Positions 1 through 7,708 of a DNA stretch of 64,000 nucleotides are shown here, piece by piece (within the stretch, counting starts at the first letter, position 1; each line of letters begins with the position of its first letter). Made by a program: the position numbers and the translations under genes. The stretch spans positions 1 through 64,000 of the forward strand of contig NZ_RHNN01000007.1 of the NCBI RefSeq assembly GCF_003946245.1, in the 5' to 3' direction. The stretch comes from Levilactobacillus cerevisiae (GTDB lineage: Bacteria; Bacillota; Bacilli; Lactobacillales; Lactobacillaceae). The notes under the pieces were generated by a model. It did no database searches, had not been told where the DNA came from, and worked only from the letters and a program-made list of their open reading frames with translations.

Positions 1-190
1 TTCAGTACTAATTCGCTTCAGCTCACACTCCTCCTAAACGATAACTTGAACCACATCTAAAAGAAACATGATTAAACTGGGATTAGTACTTGACTAATGG
101 TAGAAAAATAAGGACGTCCCAGCTTCGGCCTTTGTTGATTCTACTGGCTTAGTTCGTTAATCTTTCTCTCGCCCTTATATCCTGATCCTG

Positions 191-321
191 GCAGCTTCCG
201 AAACGTGCTACACAGGGCAGGTCCCTGCGCTTAGCAAAAAGAGGAGCCCCAGTCGGCGCTGCCGACTGAGACTCCTCTTCCCGCTAATGCTCAGGACCTA
301 ATCGCCCTGTTCCGCACTCTA
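191..321. repeat. Type II structured intergenic repeat, copy N
   Basis: Shares the left block GAAACGTGCTAC, the central GCTTA...TAATGC pair and the right block CCGCACTCTA with copies at 36121 and 55575. The stems GGGC...GTCC and GGAC...GCCC pair around GCTTAGC/GCTAATGC. In this copy the apical hairpin is a strong minus-strand terminator. The right block ends exactly on the cshB stop codon (CTA on the plus strand, 319-321). Between positions 1 and 190 I see no gene that I can identify. Confidence 0.6.
236..279 (-). terminator. Rho-independent terminator of cshB
   Basis: On the minus strand, GAGGAG...CTCCTC arms with further pairing (GTCGGC/GCCGAC) form a strong hairpin followed by TTTTT. It lies about 40 bp after the cshB stop codon. 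Confidence 0.85.
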
Positions 322-1677
322 CTTATATCTATCCGATTCACTCTTCCGTCTCTTCCGCTCATTTCTAGCGCTTTGACGTTGGGCAATTCGTTTTTCTTGG
401 TCTTTTCTGCGGTGAATTTCTTGCTTGATTTGGTGCTTGTATCCTGGCTTGATTTTCTTCTTCTTTTTCATGACGAAACCAATCAAACCTGGATCAAGCT
501 TTTCCGTACTCTTGTTCCGGTGAGTCCGGCGGTTCCGGTCGTAGGAGTCCGTGATTTCATTGTTGCTGATCCGCTTGGGTTGGAACTTGATGCCCATCGC
601 TTCAATTTCAGCAACCTTGGCTTCTTCGTCTGGTGAGTACAGCGTGATGGCTGTCCCGTGCATCCCCTGGCGACCTGTCCGGCCAACCCGGTGAACGAAG
701 AAATCCAGGTCCTCTGGAATATCATCGTTGATCACGTGTGAGACCCCTTCAATATCAATTCCCCGCGCAGCTAAATCAGTTGCGACTACAAATTGGTATT
801 GCAAGTTCTTAACTTCACGCATGACCCGCTTCCGTTCACGGGGTTTGATGCCCCCATGAATCATGGCGACCTTCATACCTTGTGCCTGTAAGAAGTCATG
901 GATCTGTTCGACCCGCGTCTTGGTGTTGGCAAAAATCAGGACCAGGTAAGGTTCACCCATGGTAATCAATTGGTAAATCAATTGATTACGGTTCTGCCCC
1001 TTGGTGGAGATCAACCAATTATCAACCGTGTCAGAAATAATCGTGTCGGTTGGAATCTCTTCAACAACGGGATGGTTCATGTACTTCTTCAAGAATGGGT
1101 TCAGGCGTTGGGGAATCGTCGCCGAAAAGACCATCATTTGTAAGTCCTTAGGCATCCGCCCAGCAATCCGGTCGATTTGGTCCAAGAAACCCAAGTCCAA
1201 CGTCATGTCAGCTTCATCCACAACAAATTGGCGCGCGGTGTGCACGTCCAAAGCGTCTGACTGAATCAAATCCATAACCCGGCCGGGCGTCCCAATAATC
1301 AATTGGGGTTGGTAGTGCCGCAGCTTTTCAACTTGGCGCTTCTTGTCGGTCCCCCCGACGTAGTTCCCAATCCGAATTTCAAATGGGGATTCCGCAGCTA
1401 ATTGTTCCGCTGCCGTATGAATTTGGTAAGCTAATTCCCGGCTTGGCGTGGTGATCACGGCCTGAACCTGGTTTTCTGACGTCAACTGGTTAAAAATAGG
1501 CAGGAGGAACGTGTGCGTCTTCCCACTCCCAGTCTGGGATTGGCCCACGACGTCTTTGCCCGACGCAATCACAGGAATTAATTTTTCCTGCACCTTGGTT
1601 GGGGTCGTGAAACCAATCTTTTGCAAGGCCGTCATTAAGTACGGCTGCAACTTGAATTGTTTAAAATCTGCGGTCAT
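319..1677 (-). CDS. cshB: DEAD-box ATP-dependent RNA helicase, CshB type
   Basis: A 452-residue DEAD-box helicase that unwinds short RNA duplexes in the cytosol, in ribosome assembly, RNA turnover or cold adaptation. Visible motifs are SQTGSGKT (about 47-54, ATP binding), TPSREL (77-82), DEAD (154-157), SAT (185-187) and HRVGRTGR (329-336), so both RecA-like lobes are complete. The last 55 residues are very rich in Lys and Arg, as in CshB-like proteins, and probably bind RNA. The gene overlaps the upstream nrnA by 4 bp (ATGA) and so is probably translationally coupled to it. A strong terminator follows. The CshB rather than CshA assignment rests on length, basic tail and the nrnA neighbour. 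Confidence 0.9.
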   Translation of the reverse strand: MTADFKQFKLQPYLMTALQKIGFTTPTKVQEKLIPVIASGKDVVGQSQTGSGKTHTFLLPIFNQLTSENQVQAVITTPSRELAYQIHTAAEQLAAESPFEIRIGNYVGGTDKKRQVEKLRHYQPQLIIGTPGRVMDLIQSDALDVHTARQFVVDEADMTLDLGFLDQIDRIAGRMPKDLQMMVFSATIPQRLNPFLKKYMNHPVVEEIPTDTIISDTVDNWLISTKGQNRNQLIYQLITMGEPYLVLIFANTKTRVEQIHDFLQAQGMKVAMIHGGIKPRERKRVMREVKNLQYQFVVATDLAARGIDIEGVSHVINDDIPEDLDFFVHRVGRTGRQGMHGTAITLYSPDEEAKVAEIEAMGIKFQPKRISNNEITDSYDRNRRTHRNKSTEKLDPGLIGFVMKKKKKIKPGYKHQIKQEIHRRKDQEKRIAQRQSARNERKRRKSESDRYK

Positions 1678-2639
1678 TCATTTTCTCCTTTAGTGTTAGC
1701 CACTAACTCATCGAGCTCGTGAATAACTTGGTCGATTTCTGCTTGATCTTGGGCCGCAGCGCCACTGGCTAGGGCATGTCCGCCCCCACCGTGATTCTTG
1801 GCCAAGCCGTTGATGGACGGGCCTTTAGACCGCAACCGAATGCGGAAAGTCTTGTCCTTCGCTTCAACGAAAATGGCCCAGGCAACCACCGACGTAATCT
1901 TGCCGGGTAATGGAACCACGGCAGACGTCGAATCGCTGGCAGCGAGGCCAAACGATTCCACAATTTCATCGGTCAGCTTTAAATAAGCCGCCCCACTAGG
2001 CAGAATCTCTAAGTTCTGGTAAACGTAAGCGGACAACCGCGCCATTTCTGGGGAAATTTCATCCTCAGCCTGGTTCACAGCGGTCATCGAGAAGTTGTAC
2101 GTTAACAACTTGCTGGCAACCGCAAATGTGTTGGGTGACGTCGCTGGGTACATGAAACGCCCAGTGTCGCCAATGATGCCGGCGTAAAGTAGTCGAGCCG
2201 CATCGTCAGGCATGGTTAAATCCGCTTGGTTTTTGGCGTACCAGTCGTAAATAATTTCGGACGTGCTGGACGCTTGATCCAACACCCACTGAATATCGCC
2301 AAAGGCATCGTCGTTGGGATGATGGTCGATTTTGATGAGGGCAGCCCCCGTGGACCACCGTTCATCGTCGATTCGAGGTTGGTTAGCCGTGTCCACAACA
2401 ATCACTAACGCACCCTGATAGACGTCATCCGCAACATCTTGGTCAGCTTGCCCCATCCAGTCGAAGCCGGGGTAATGCTTACCCACTGCTAAGACTTTTT
2501 TATTCGGAAAGCTCGCTTGTAAAATGTCCCGTAAAGCCAGTTGCGCCCCGATACAGTCGGGGTCAGGCCGTTGGTGACGGTGAATAATAATCGTTTGATA
2601 CTTCTTGATTTCTTCTAAAATGGCAGCTTCAATAGCCAT
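1674..2639 (-). CDS. nrnA: DHH/DHHA1 phosphoesterase, nanoRNase/pAp phosphatase
   Basis: A 321-residue protein with an N-terminal DHH domain and C-terminal DHHA1 domain. Family members degrade RNA oligomers of 2-5 nt and dephosphorylate 3'-phosphoadenosine 5'-phosphate, using Mn ions. Metal ligands are visible in HRHQRPDPDC (20-29), VDTANQ (82-87) and the DHH triad (105-107). The substrate loop GGGGHA is at 284-289 in DHHA1. The length matches B. subtilis NrnA. It is the first gene of an nrnA-cshB transcription unit, with a 4-bp overlap, which fits a joint role in RNA decay. The 450-bp gap upstream is filled by a type I structured repeat. Confidence 0.9.
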   Translation of the reverse strand: MAIEAAILEEIKKYQTIIIHRHQRPDPDCIGAQLALRDILQASFPNKKVLAVGKHYPGFDWMGQADQDVADDVYQGALVIVVDTANQPRIDDERWSTGAALIKIDHHPNDDAFGDIQWVLDQASSTSEIIYDWYAKNQADLTMPDDAARLLYAGIIGDTGRFMYPATSPNTFAVASKLLTYNFSMTAVNQAEDEISPEMARLSAYVYQNLEILPSGAAYLKLTDEIVESFGLAASDSTSAVVPLPGKITSVVAWAIFVEAKDKTFRIRLRSKGPSINGLAKNHGGGGHALASGAAAQDQAEIDQVIHELDELVANTKGENE

Positions 2640-2742
2640 GAATTCACCCGTTTTCTATCCGATTTTTTCGACCAAGACGCGTCGATACCGCGTTTTAGTA
2701 TACAAGTTTTGCCGTCCAATATCAATAAAACTCCGCCAGGTT

Positions 2743-2962
2743 GCGGGCTAAACTGCTATGAATACGCCTCCAGGAAAATCAAAATGGGACTGGAACGCTG
2801 GGGGTAGGACGTCTGAAGCCTGAAAGGCGGTCTTCAGACTCGCTTCGAACCGCAATGAACCGCGTTTCAAAGTCGCCATTCTCAAATTAACAGACCTAAT
2901 TTGAGAATCCCCCGGCTGAGCCCATTTTGATTTTCCTTGCGGCTCATACGCGTTTAGCCCGC
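2743..2962 (-). repeat. Type I structured intergenic element, copy A
   Basis: Occupies the gap between dinB and nrnA. Outer arms GCGGGCTAAAC (2743-2753) and GTTTAGCCCGC (2952-2962) are perfectly complementary. A second arm pair, AGGAAAATCAAAATGGG against CCCATTTTGATTTTCCT, extends the stem. Read on the minus strand it contains hairpin 1 (ATTCTCAAATTA/TAATTTGAGAAT), hairpin 3 (CTTTGAA/TTCGAAG) and hairpin 2 (TCTGAA-GACC-GCC...GGC-TTCAGA). The order and the single-stranded GACC bulge are the same as in the other type I copies. Confidence 0.75.
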
Positions 2963-3090
2963 ACTGATAAAATTAAATTTTTATCAATCGTCTTTAATTA
3001 ACCAACTAATTGGTATCAATCGGAGCTGCCAAATACTTGGCATGTTGTTAAACGTTTTTGCTTGCCCGACTTAATTCAATTTCAAGAGGG

Positions 3091-4209
3091 CTACTCTTCC
3101 TCATCCGACTCAAACAACGGTAACCGCACATTCTCAAACGTTTGTGCCGCCAGTCCTGTCAGGGTGATGCCCAGCAGGCGCACTTGCTCGTCATCTCCCG
3201 CCACACTGTGGTAAAGGTCTAAGGCCAAGTCATAGTAGACGTTGGCGTCATTGGCGATGAAATCTGTTTGAGTCACCCGCTTCGTGATGGTGTTGAAATC
3301 ACTGTCCCGGAGCTTTAACACCAACGTTTTGCCGTGGCGTTGTTTTTGCTTGACGGTAACGGCAACCATTTCCGCTAGCCGCTGGAGTTGTGCCTCGACC
3401 TCACCCGCGGACGATAGTGGTGGCCCGTACGTCCGCTCCTTGCCAATCGACTTGCGCTCCCGTTGATATTCAACCGGCCGTTCATCAATGCCGCGCACCC
3501 GTTGATAGAGCACGTACCCAAATTTACCAAAGTCGTGAATCAACTCTAATTGTGATTTCTGATACAGGTCGGCGCCCGTCAGGATTCCCAACTCGTGCAT
3601 CTTGGGAACCGTCTTCTTGCCCACGCCCCGGTAACGCTCGATTGGCAAAGCCATCAAGAAGTCGTGCGCGTCCTCAGGCAGAATCACACTGACCCCCACC
3701 GGCTTGCGAAAATCTGACGCCTCCTTGGCCAAGAACTTGCTGTACGAAATGCCGGTTGAACAGGTCAGATGGGTCTTCTCGAAAATTTCTACTTGAATCT
3801 CGTGGGCCACTTGAACCGCCGACTGAATCTGCTTTTTATTGGTCGTAATATCCAGGTAGGCTTCGTCAAAAGCCACCGTTTCAATCTTATCCGTGTACTC
3901 GTGGAAGATGGCGTGAATTTGATCCGAAATCTCCCGGTAGTGGGGAAAGTCAGGCGTTTTGAAGGTCGCATGCGGCGCCAGCTTAAAGGCCTCGTTGGCA
4001 TTCATGGCGGAGTGCACGCCCAACTGTCGGGCCACGTAATTCGCTGTCGTCACGACGCCCCGCCCGCCGGTGGTCCGGGGGTCACGGGCAATGATCAGCG
4101 CATGCCCTTTGAATTCAGGGTGGTCGCGCTCCTCAATCGACGCGTAAAAAGCATCCATATCGACGTGAATAATTTTTCGTTGCGTATACTTTTCCGGTAC
4201 CACGGCCAC
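3091..4209 (-). CDS. dinB: DNA polymerase IV (Y family)
   Basis: A 372-residue translesion polymerase that extends mispaired or lesion-blocked primers during the SOS response. Catalytic acidic residues are in VDMDAFYAS (D17, D19) and FDEAYLD (D115, E116). The palm, thumb and little-finger regions are all of normal length. The C-terminus contains RLPLF (362-366), resembling the QL(S/D)LF sliding-clamp binding motif. It stands alone between yajC and nrnA. Its promoter is a near-consensus sigma-A promoter with a LexA-like dyad in the spacer (see the separate entry), so damage induction is likely. Confidence 0.93.
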   Translation of the reverse strand: MAVVPEKYTQRKIIHVDMDAFYASIEERDHPEFKGHALIIARDPRTTGGRGVVTTANYVARQLGVHSAMNANEAFKLAPHATFKTPDFPHYREISDQIHAIFHEYTDKIETVAFDEAYLDITTNKKQIQSAVQVAHEIQVEIFEKTHLTCSTGISYSKFLAKEASDFRKPVGVSVILPEDAHDFLMALPIERYRGVGKKTVPKMHELGILTGADLYQKSQLELIHDFGKFGYVLYQRVRGIDERPVEYQRERKSIGKERTYGPPLSSAGEVEAQLQRLAEMVAVTVKQKQRHGKTLVLKLRDSDFNTITKRVTQTDFIANDANVYYDLALDLYHSVAGDDEQVRLLGITLTGLAAQTFENVRLPLFESDEEE

Positions 4210-4243
4210 CCCTCCCTCACGTTTAACACCAACTATTAGTTAA

Positions 4244-4272
4244 ATTATACCCAAACAAACGTTTGTCTTCAA
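4244..4272 (-). promoter_or_regulatory. dinB promoter with LexA-like operator
   Basis: On the minus strand, TTGAAG (4267-4272) and TATAAT (4244-4249) are separated by exactly 17 bp. The spacer holds CAAAC-GTTT-GTTTG (4252-4265), a dyad matching the Gram-positive SOS box layout CGAAC-N4-GTTCG with symmetric G-to-A and C-to-T changes. LexA bound there would block RNA polymerase directly. Confidence 0.7.
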
Positions 4273-4338
4273 TCGAAAACGCTCCTAATTCCCAGGCAAT
4301 TCCCAACACCCCACCGTCGTAACCGCAAATTTTAGCCG

Positions 4339-4363
4339 AAAAAAAACGGCCTCAGGGAGACCG
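4339..4363 (-). terminator. Terminator of yajC
   Basis: Minus-strand hairpin CGGTCTC...GAGGCCG followed by TTTTTTTT, starting about 15 bp after the yajC stop codon. Confidence 0.85.
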
Positions 4364-4377
4364 AACTTTTTAACACA

Positions 4378-4827
4378 TTATTTAGCTGATTCGTCGTCAG
4401 TTTTTTCAGCAGGTTCGTCGCTTGCAGCGGCTTCGCTAGCTGGTTCTTCAGCGGCACTTTCAGCTGGTTGGTCGTCGCTAGCAGCTTCACTAGTGGCAGT
4501 CTCAGCAGCGGCTGGGGCCGTAACGGCTTGTGGTGCTTGGGAAGTTACTTGGGCAATGGCCCGTAAGTCAAAGACTAAGTAGATTCCGTCGCAATCCAAG
4601 GTTACAGTCTTGTCAGCGTCGTTGATTTCGTCGATCACACCGTGTAACCGGCCAATCGTGATGACGTGGTCGCCCTTTTTAAGTTCGCTCATCATGTCAC
4701 GATGCTTCTTTTGTTGCTTTTGTTGTGGACGTAACATCAAGAAATACATCAACACCAAGAAAACAACTAAAATCAGTAACGTTGAGTAACCGCCGGCAGC
4801 GGCACCGATCATTAAATTTTCGAACAC
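4378..4827 (-). CDS. yajC: Sec translocon accessory protein YajC
   Basis: A 149-residue single-pass membrane protein of the SecDF-YajC module that assists the Sec translocon. There is one transmembrane segment at about 14-33 followed by the family motif LRPQQKQQK (33-41) and a conserved cytosolic domain to about residue 95. The last 50 residues are almost entirely Ala, Glu, Ser, Asp and Pro, a low-complexity acidic tail that is longer than in typical 85-110 residue YajC proteins. It follows ruvB directly in the direction of transcription. In many Firmicutes queA and tgt lie between ruvB and yajC; they are absent here. Confidence 0.92.
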   Translation of the reverse strand: MFENLMIGAAAGGYSTLLILVVFLVLMYFLMLRPQQKQQKKHRDMMSELKKGDHVITIGRLHGVIDEINDADKTVTLDCDGIYLVFDLRAIAQVTSQAPQAVTAPAAAETATSEAASDDQPAESAAEEPASEAAASDEPAEKTDDESAK

Positions 4828-4960
4828 GTTTGTTCACCCCTTTATTTACTATCTATTGGACAACTTTACCAGAATCCAAGGAATCCGTCCAATTATTTCT
4901 AAAAATTCTTTGGATGTTCGGCATTATCGCCGATTTTCTGAAAATATTAGCCGTCTCGAC

Positions 4961-5986
4961 CTAAGATTGGCCCTCGGAATTAGGCAATGGTCGCCCGAGG
5001 TGCGCGTACCCCGTAGCCGTGACAACCCGCCCCCGAGCCGTTCGCTTGAGGTAACCGCGTTGGAGCAAGTAGGGCTCGTACATGGCCGCCACCGTTTCCG
5101 TTTCCTCACCGATGTTGGCCGCCAAGGTGTTCAAGCCAACCGGACCGCCATCGTAGTAGTCAACCATCGTGGATAGCAGCTTGATATCCGTGGCATCCAG
5201 TCCCGCGGCGTCCACCCGTAACAGGGTCAGCGCATGGTTCACAATCGCCAAGTCAATTTCGGTGTGGTCCGGCGAAACTTCTGCGAAATCCCGAATCCGT
5301 TTCAACAGGCGGTTCGCAATCCGTGGCGTGCCCCGCGAACGCAAGGCAATCTCGTGGGCCCCCTCAGTGGCAATCCGGGTGTTAAAAATATCCGCCGAGC
5401 GGGTCACAATTTCCTGTAAGTCCGCCGTTTCGTAGTAGGCCATGTGCTCCACAATTCCAAACCGATCACGCAGCGGCGCTGACAGTAAGCCGGCCCGCGT
5501 CGTCGCCCCAATCAGGGTAAATGGCGGCAACGGAAAATGGACGGGATGGGCAGTAGGCCCCTGACCGACCACGATGTCGATGTAGAAATCCTCCATCGCT
5601 GAATAGAGCATTTCCTCAACAATCTTGGGTAACCGGTGAATTTCATCAATAAATAAAATGTCACCCGGCTGGAGCTCGTTTAACAGGGCCACCAGGTCGC
5701 CTGGCTTTTCAATGGCCGGTCCGCTGGTCGTTCTGATATGAACGCCCATCTCATTGGCAATCACCATCGCTAGTGTCGTCTTCCCTAAACCAGGGGGGCC
5801 GTACAACAGGACGTGGTCTAACGATTCTTCCCGCTGTTTAGCCGCCTGAATGTAGACGGAAAGTTCGTGTTTGATTGGATCCTGGCCAATGTATTGGGCC
5901 AGTGTCTGGGGGCGCAGTGATTTTTCAATTGAATCTTCGTTGTCATCAGATGGTTCCGGTGACACGATCCGCTCATCATCAGCCAT
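4961..5986 (-). CDS. ruvB: Holliday junction branch migration ATPase RuvB
   Basis: A 341-residue AAA+ motor that drives branch migration of Holliday junctions together with RuvA. Walker A is GPPGLGKTT (63-71), Walker B is FIDEIH (112-117), and the GATTRAG sensor region precedes the arginine-finger segment LRDRFG. The C-terminal winged-helix domain is complete. The gene begins 20 bp after ruvA and is in the same transcription unit, driven by the LexA-like ruvA promoter. An acidic N-terminal extension of about 20 residues ([10 protein letters not shown]) is common in lactobacilli. Confidence 0.97.
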   Translation of the reverse strand: MADDERIVSPEPSDDNEDSIEKSLRPQTLAQYIGQDPIKHELSVYIQAAKQREESLDHVLLYGPPGLGKTTLAMVIANEMGVHIRTTSGPAIEKPGDLVALLNELQPGDILFIDEIHRLPKIVEEMLYSAMEDFYIDIVVGQGPTAHPVHFPLPPFTLIGATTRAGLLSAPLRDRFGIVEHMAYYETADLQEIVTRSADIFNTRIATEGAHEIALRSRGTPRIANRLLKRIRDFAEVSPDHTEIDLAIVNHALTLLRVDAAGLDATDIKLLSTMVDYYDGGPVGLNTLAANIGEETETVAAMYEPYLLQRGYLKRTARGRVVTATGYAHLGRPLPNSEGQS

Positions 5987-6006
5987 GAGTCAGCCTCCCT
6001 TCACAC

Positions 6007-6612
6007 TTATTCGGTCAGTAAACGCAGTCCTTCGCTGAGATAATCATTGGTCGATTGACCAGCAAATTTCCGAAGCTGGGGGGTCACTTTCTTAACCGCA
6101 GCAGCCTTGTAGCCTAACGCCGTCAAAGCCGCAATCGCATCGTCCAATTGTGGATCACCCTCACCCGTCGCGACTTCCTCGGGCGTGAACAACGTCCCAT
6201 CGTCAGCGGGTGCCAAGTCGTCCAACTTATTTTGCAAATCCAAAACAATTTGACCGGCCGTCTTCTTACCAATGCCCGGGAACTTCATCAAGAAACTGAC
6301 GTCGTTGGTCTTAATGGCCAGCATCAAGCCTTGGTGATCAGGGTTGGCCAGGATGGCGAGAGCGCTCTTGGGGCCAATCCCGTTAACGTTGATTAATTTC
6401 AAAAATAGTTGCTTCTCGGCAAAGTCCGCGAAGCCATACAGCGTCTGCGCTGAGTCGCTCACTGCCTGGTAAACGTAAATGGTTACCGCCGCGGTGCCTA
6501 CTGCGTAACGGTAAGGATTGGCGGTATTCACCAGGTAACCCACCCCGTTGACGTCCACGACCACGTGGTCCGGGTAGACCGCCGCAATCGTGCCATGAAG
6601 GTATTCGTACAT
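6007..6612 (-). CDS. ruvA: Holliday junction DNA-binding protein RuvA
   Basis: A 201-residue protein that binds four-way junctions as a tetramer and loads RuvB. The N-terminal OB-fold (1-65), the helix-hairpin-helix pair (NGIGPKSAL at about 76-84 and PGIGKKTA at about 111-118) and the C-terminal RuvB-contacting domain (150-201) are all present. Length is the family norm. A good ribosome binding site (AAAGGAGA) precedes the ATG at 6612. The promoter region carries a LexA-like dyad, so ruvAB is probably SOS-induced. Confidence 0.96.
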   Translation of the reverse strand: MYEYLHGTIAAVYPDHVVVDVNGVGYLVNTANPYRYAVGTAAVTIYVYQAVSDSAQTLYGFADFAEKQLFLKLINVNGIGPKSALAILANPDHQGLMLAIKTNDVSFLMKFPGIGKKTAGQIVLDLQNKLDDLAPADDGTLFTPEEVATGEGDPQLDDAIAALTALGYKAAAVKKVTPQLRKFAGQSTNDYLSEGLRLLTE

Positions 6613-6632
6613 GCCGGTTAATCTCCTTTAGG

Positions 6633-6660
6633 AAAACATATGTTTGCTTCGTAAATTGTA
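6633..6660 (-). promoter_or_regulatory. ruvA -10 region and LexA-like operator
   Basis: Minus-strand CAAAC-ATAT-GTTTT (6633-6646) closely follows the SOS box layout CGAAC-N4-GTTCG, and its ATAT centre equals that of the B. subtilis consensus CGAACATATGTTCG. It lies just downstream of a TACAAT -10 hexamer (6655-6660). No clear -35 hexamer is visible. Confidence 0.6.
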
Positions 6661-6681
6661 CCACACTTGCGCCCGCTTGTG

Positions 6682-6753
6682 GACCTGATTCCGCCTTGCG
6701 GTCTGACAGGACCCGATTCTGCCCGCGGTCTGGCGGGGTCTGATTCCACCTGC
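6682..6753. repeat. Short degenerate tandem repeat next to copy B
   Basis: Three imperfect units of about 25-28 bp, each containing a GATTC(C/T)(G/A)CC...GCGGT core, run in tandem between the ruvA promoter and type I copy B. No coding frame is supported. Confidence 0.4.
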
Positions 6754-6929
6754 GGTAGTCTAGGTACGCTTCACCCTGTGGGACCCCGTCTAAAGCCTGA
6801 GGAGCGGTCTTTAGACTCGGTTTTAAGCCTTGCTAAGCCCGCAAGTCTCAAAACGCGGTCCGTGCTGTAAGGCTGGGCAAAGATCGCCCAGTCTAACACC
6901 ACCTTCACAGGGTTCGGTACCTAACTACC
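6754..6929 (-). repeat. Type I structured element, copy B
   Basis: Outer arms GGTAGT-C-TAGGTAC (6754-6767) pair with GTACCTA-ACTACC (6917-6929), and ACCCTGTG pairs with CACAGGGT. On the minus strand it contains hairpin 1 (CTGGGC/GCCCAG), hairpin 3 (GTTTTGAG-ACT-TGC...GCA-AGG-CTTAAAAC) and hairpin 2 (TCTAAA-GACC-...GGC-TTTAGA). Stem sequences differ from copies A, C and G but remain complementary. Confidence 0.75.
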
Positions 6930-7084
6930 TCCGGCTCCATCAGGCCCCACCAGACTGCTACGCTTGTCGTTTTTTGTCAGACACAGCTGTCATAAATGCT
7001 TACCAATTCACGACAGCAAGCATGAACGACGCAATTTAAAATACATATTCGCCATAAATGTTCAACTAGAAAAACATAATAATA

Positions 7085-7285
7085 AAAACACGCGAATAGG
7101 TAGTCGACGCCGGAGGCAGCTAAGGAGCACACCTGTGTCGATGAAGTTAGTTGGCGTCCTTTGCCGACTTACTTCATGGGACGACTTTGAGACTGTGCTT
7201 TTCAGGCTCAAAGCGAGACCGAAGACCGCCCTTCGGCTTCGGTCAGTCCCCATAGGTGTAGTCCTTAGCTGCCACAAGCAACAGT
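7085..7285 (+). repeat. Type I structured element, copy C (first of a direct pair)
   Basis: Core 7115-7273. The outer stem GGCAGCTAAGGA (7115-7126) pairs perfectly with TCCTTAGCTGCC (7262-7273). Hairpin 1 is TGAAGTTAG...CTTACTTCA, hairpin 3 is CTTTGAG...CTCAAAG, and hairpin 2 is GACCGAA-GACC-GCC...GGC-TTCGGTC. About 190 bp from 7085 recur almost unchanged at 7496-7685. Confidence 0.8.
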
Positions 7286-7321
7286 TGGGAAACAGTTTCC
7301 CAGTCTGGAATAATCTTTGCT

Positions 7322-7470
7322 GGAGGCTGTCAGGTTCGGTACCTGTGTCGGTGGCGTTTGCTGCTGTTTTTTGGCAGCTTACGCCACGGGACGTACTTGG
7401 AAACTCGTTCTTTGAGGTTCCAAGTCGAGCCTGAAGACCGCCCTTTGGCTTCAGGCGTTCCTCAATCAAA
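7322..7470 (+). repeat. Type I structured element, partial copy C2
   Basis: Lies between copies C and D. Hairpin 1 (GGCGTTTGCTGC/GCAGCTTACGCC), hairpin 3 (CTTGGAA/TTCCAAG) and hairpin 2 (CCTGAA-GACC-GCC...GGC-TTCAGG) are intact. I find no matching right-hand arm of the outer stem, so this copy looks decayed at its edge. Confidence 0.65.
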
Positions 7471-7495
7471 ACCGACTCATTCTATTACAGAATTT

Positions 7496-7708
7496 AAAAA
7501 CACGCGAATAGGTAGTCGACGCCGGAGGCAGCTAAGGAGCACACCTGTGTCGATGAAGTTAGTTGGCGTCCTTTGCCGACTTACTTCATGGGACGACTTT
7601 GAGACTGTGCTTTTCAGGCTCAAAGCGAGACCGAAGACCGCCTTTTGGCTTCGGTCGGTCCCCATAGGTGTGGTCCTTAGCTGCCGCAGGCAACCCCAAC
7701 TACCTATT
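7496..7708 (+). repeat. Type I structured element, copy D, overlapping the mutL stop
   Basis: A near-identical direct repeat of copy C. Its core is 7527-7685. An extra outer arm, AATAGGTAGT (7507-7516), pairs with ACTACCTATT (7699-7708). That right arm covers the mutL stop codon (7704-7706), so the element reaches the last codon of mutL. Confidence 0.8.

Noticed and set aside
1-21. Possible start of another minus-strand gene (alaS expected by synteny): GGAGGAG eight bases before CTGAAGCGAATTAG
   Set aside because: Would need a rare CTG start, and only seven codons are visible, too few to identify.
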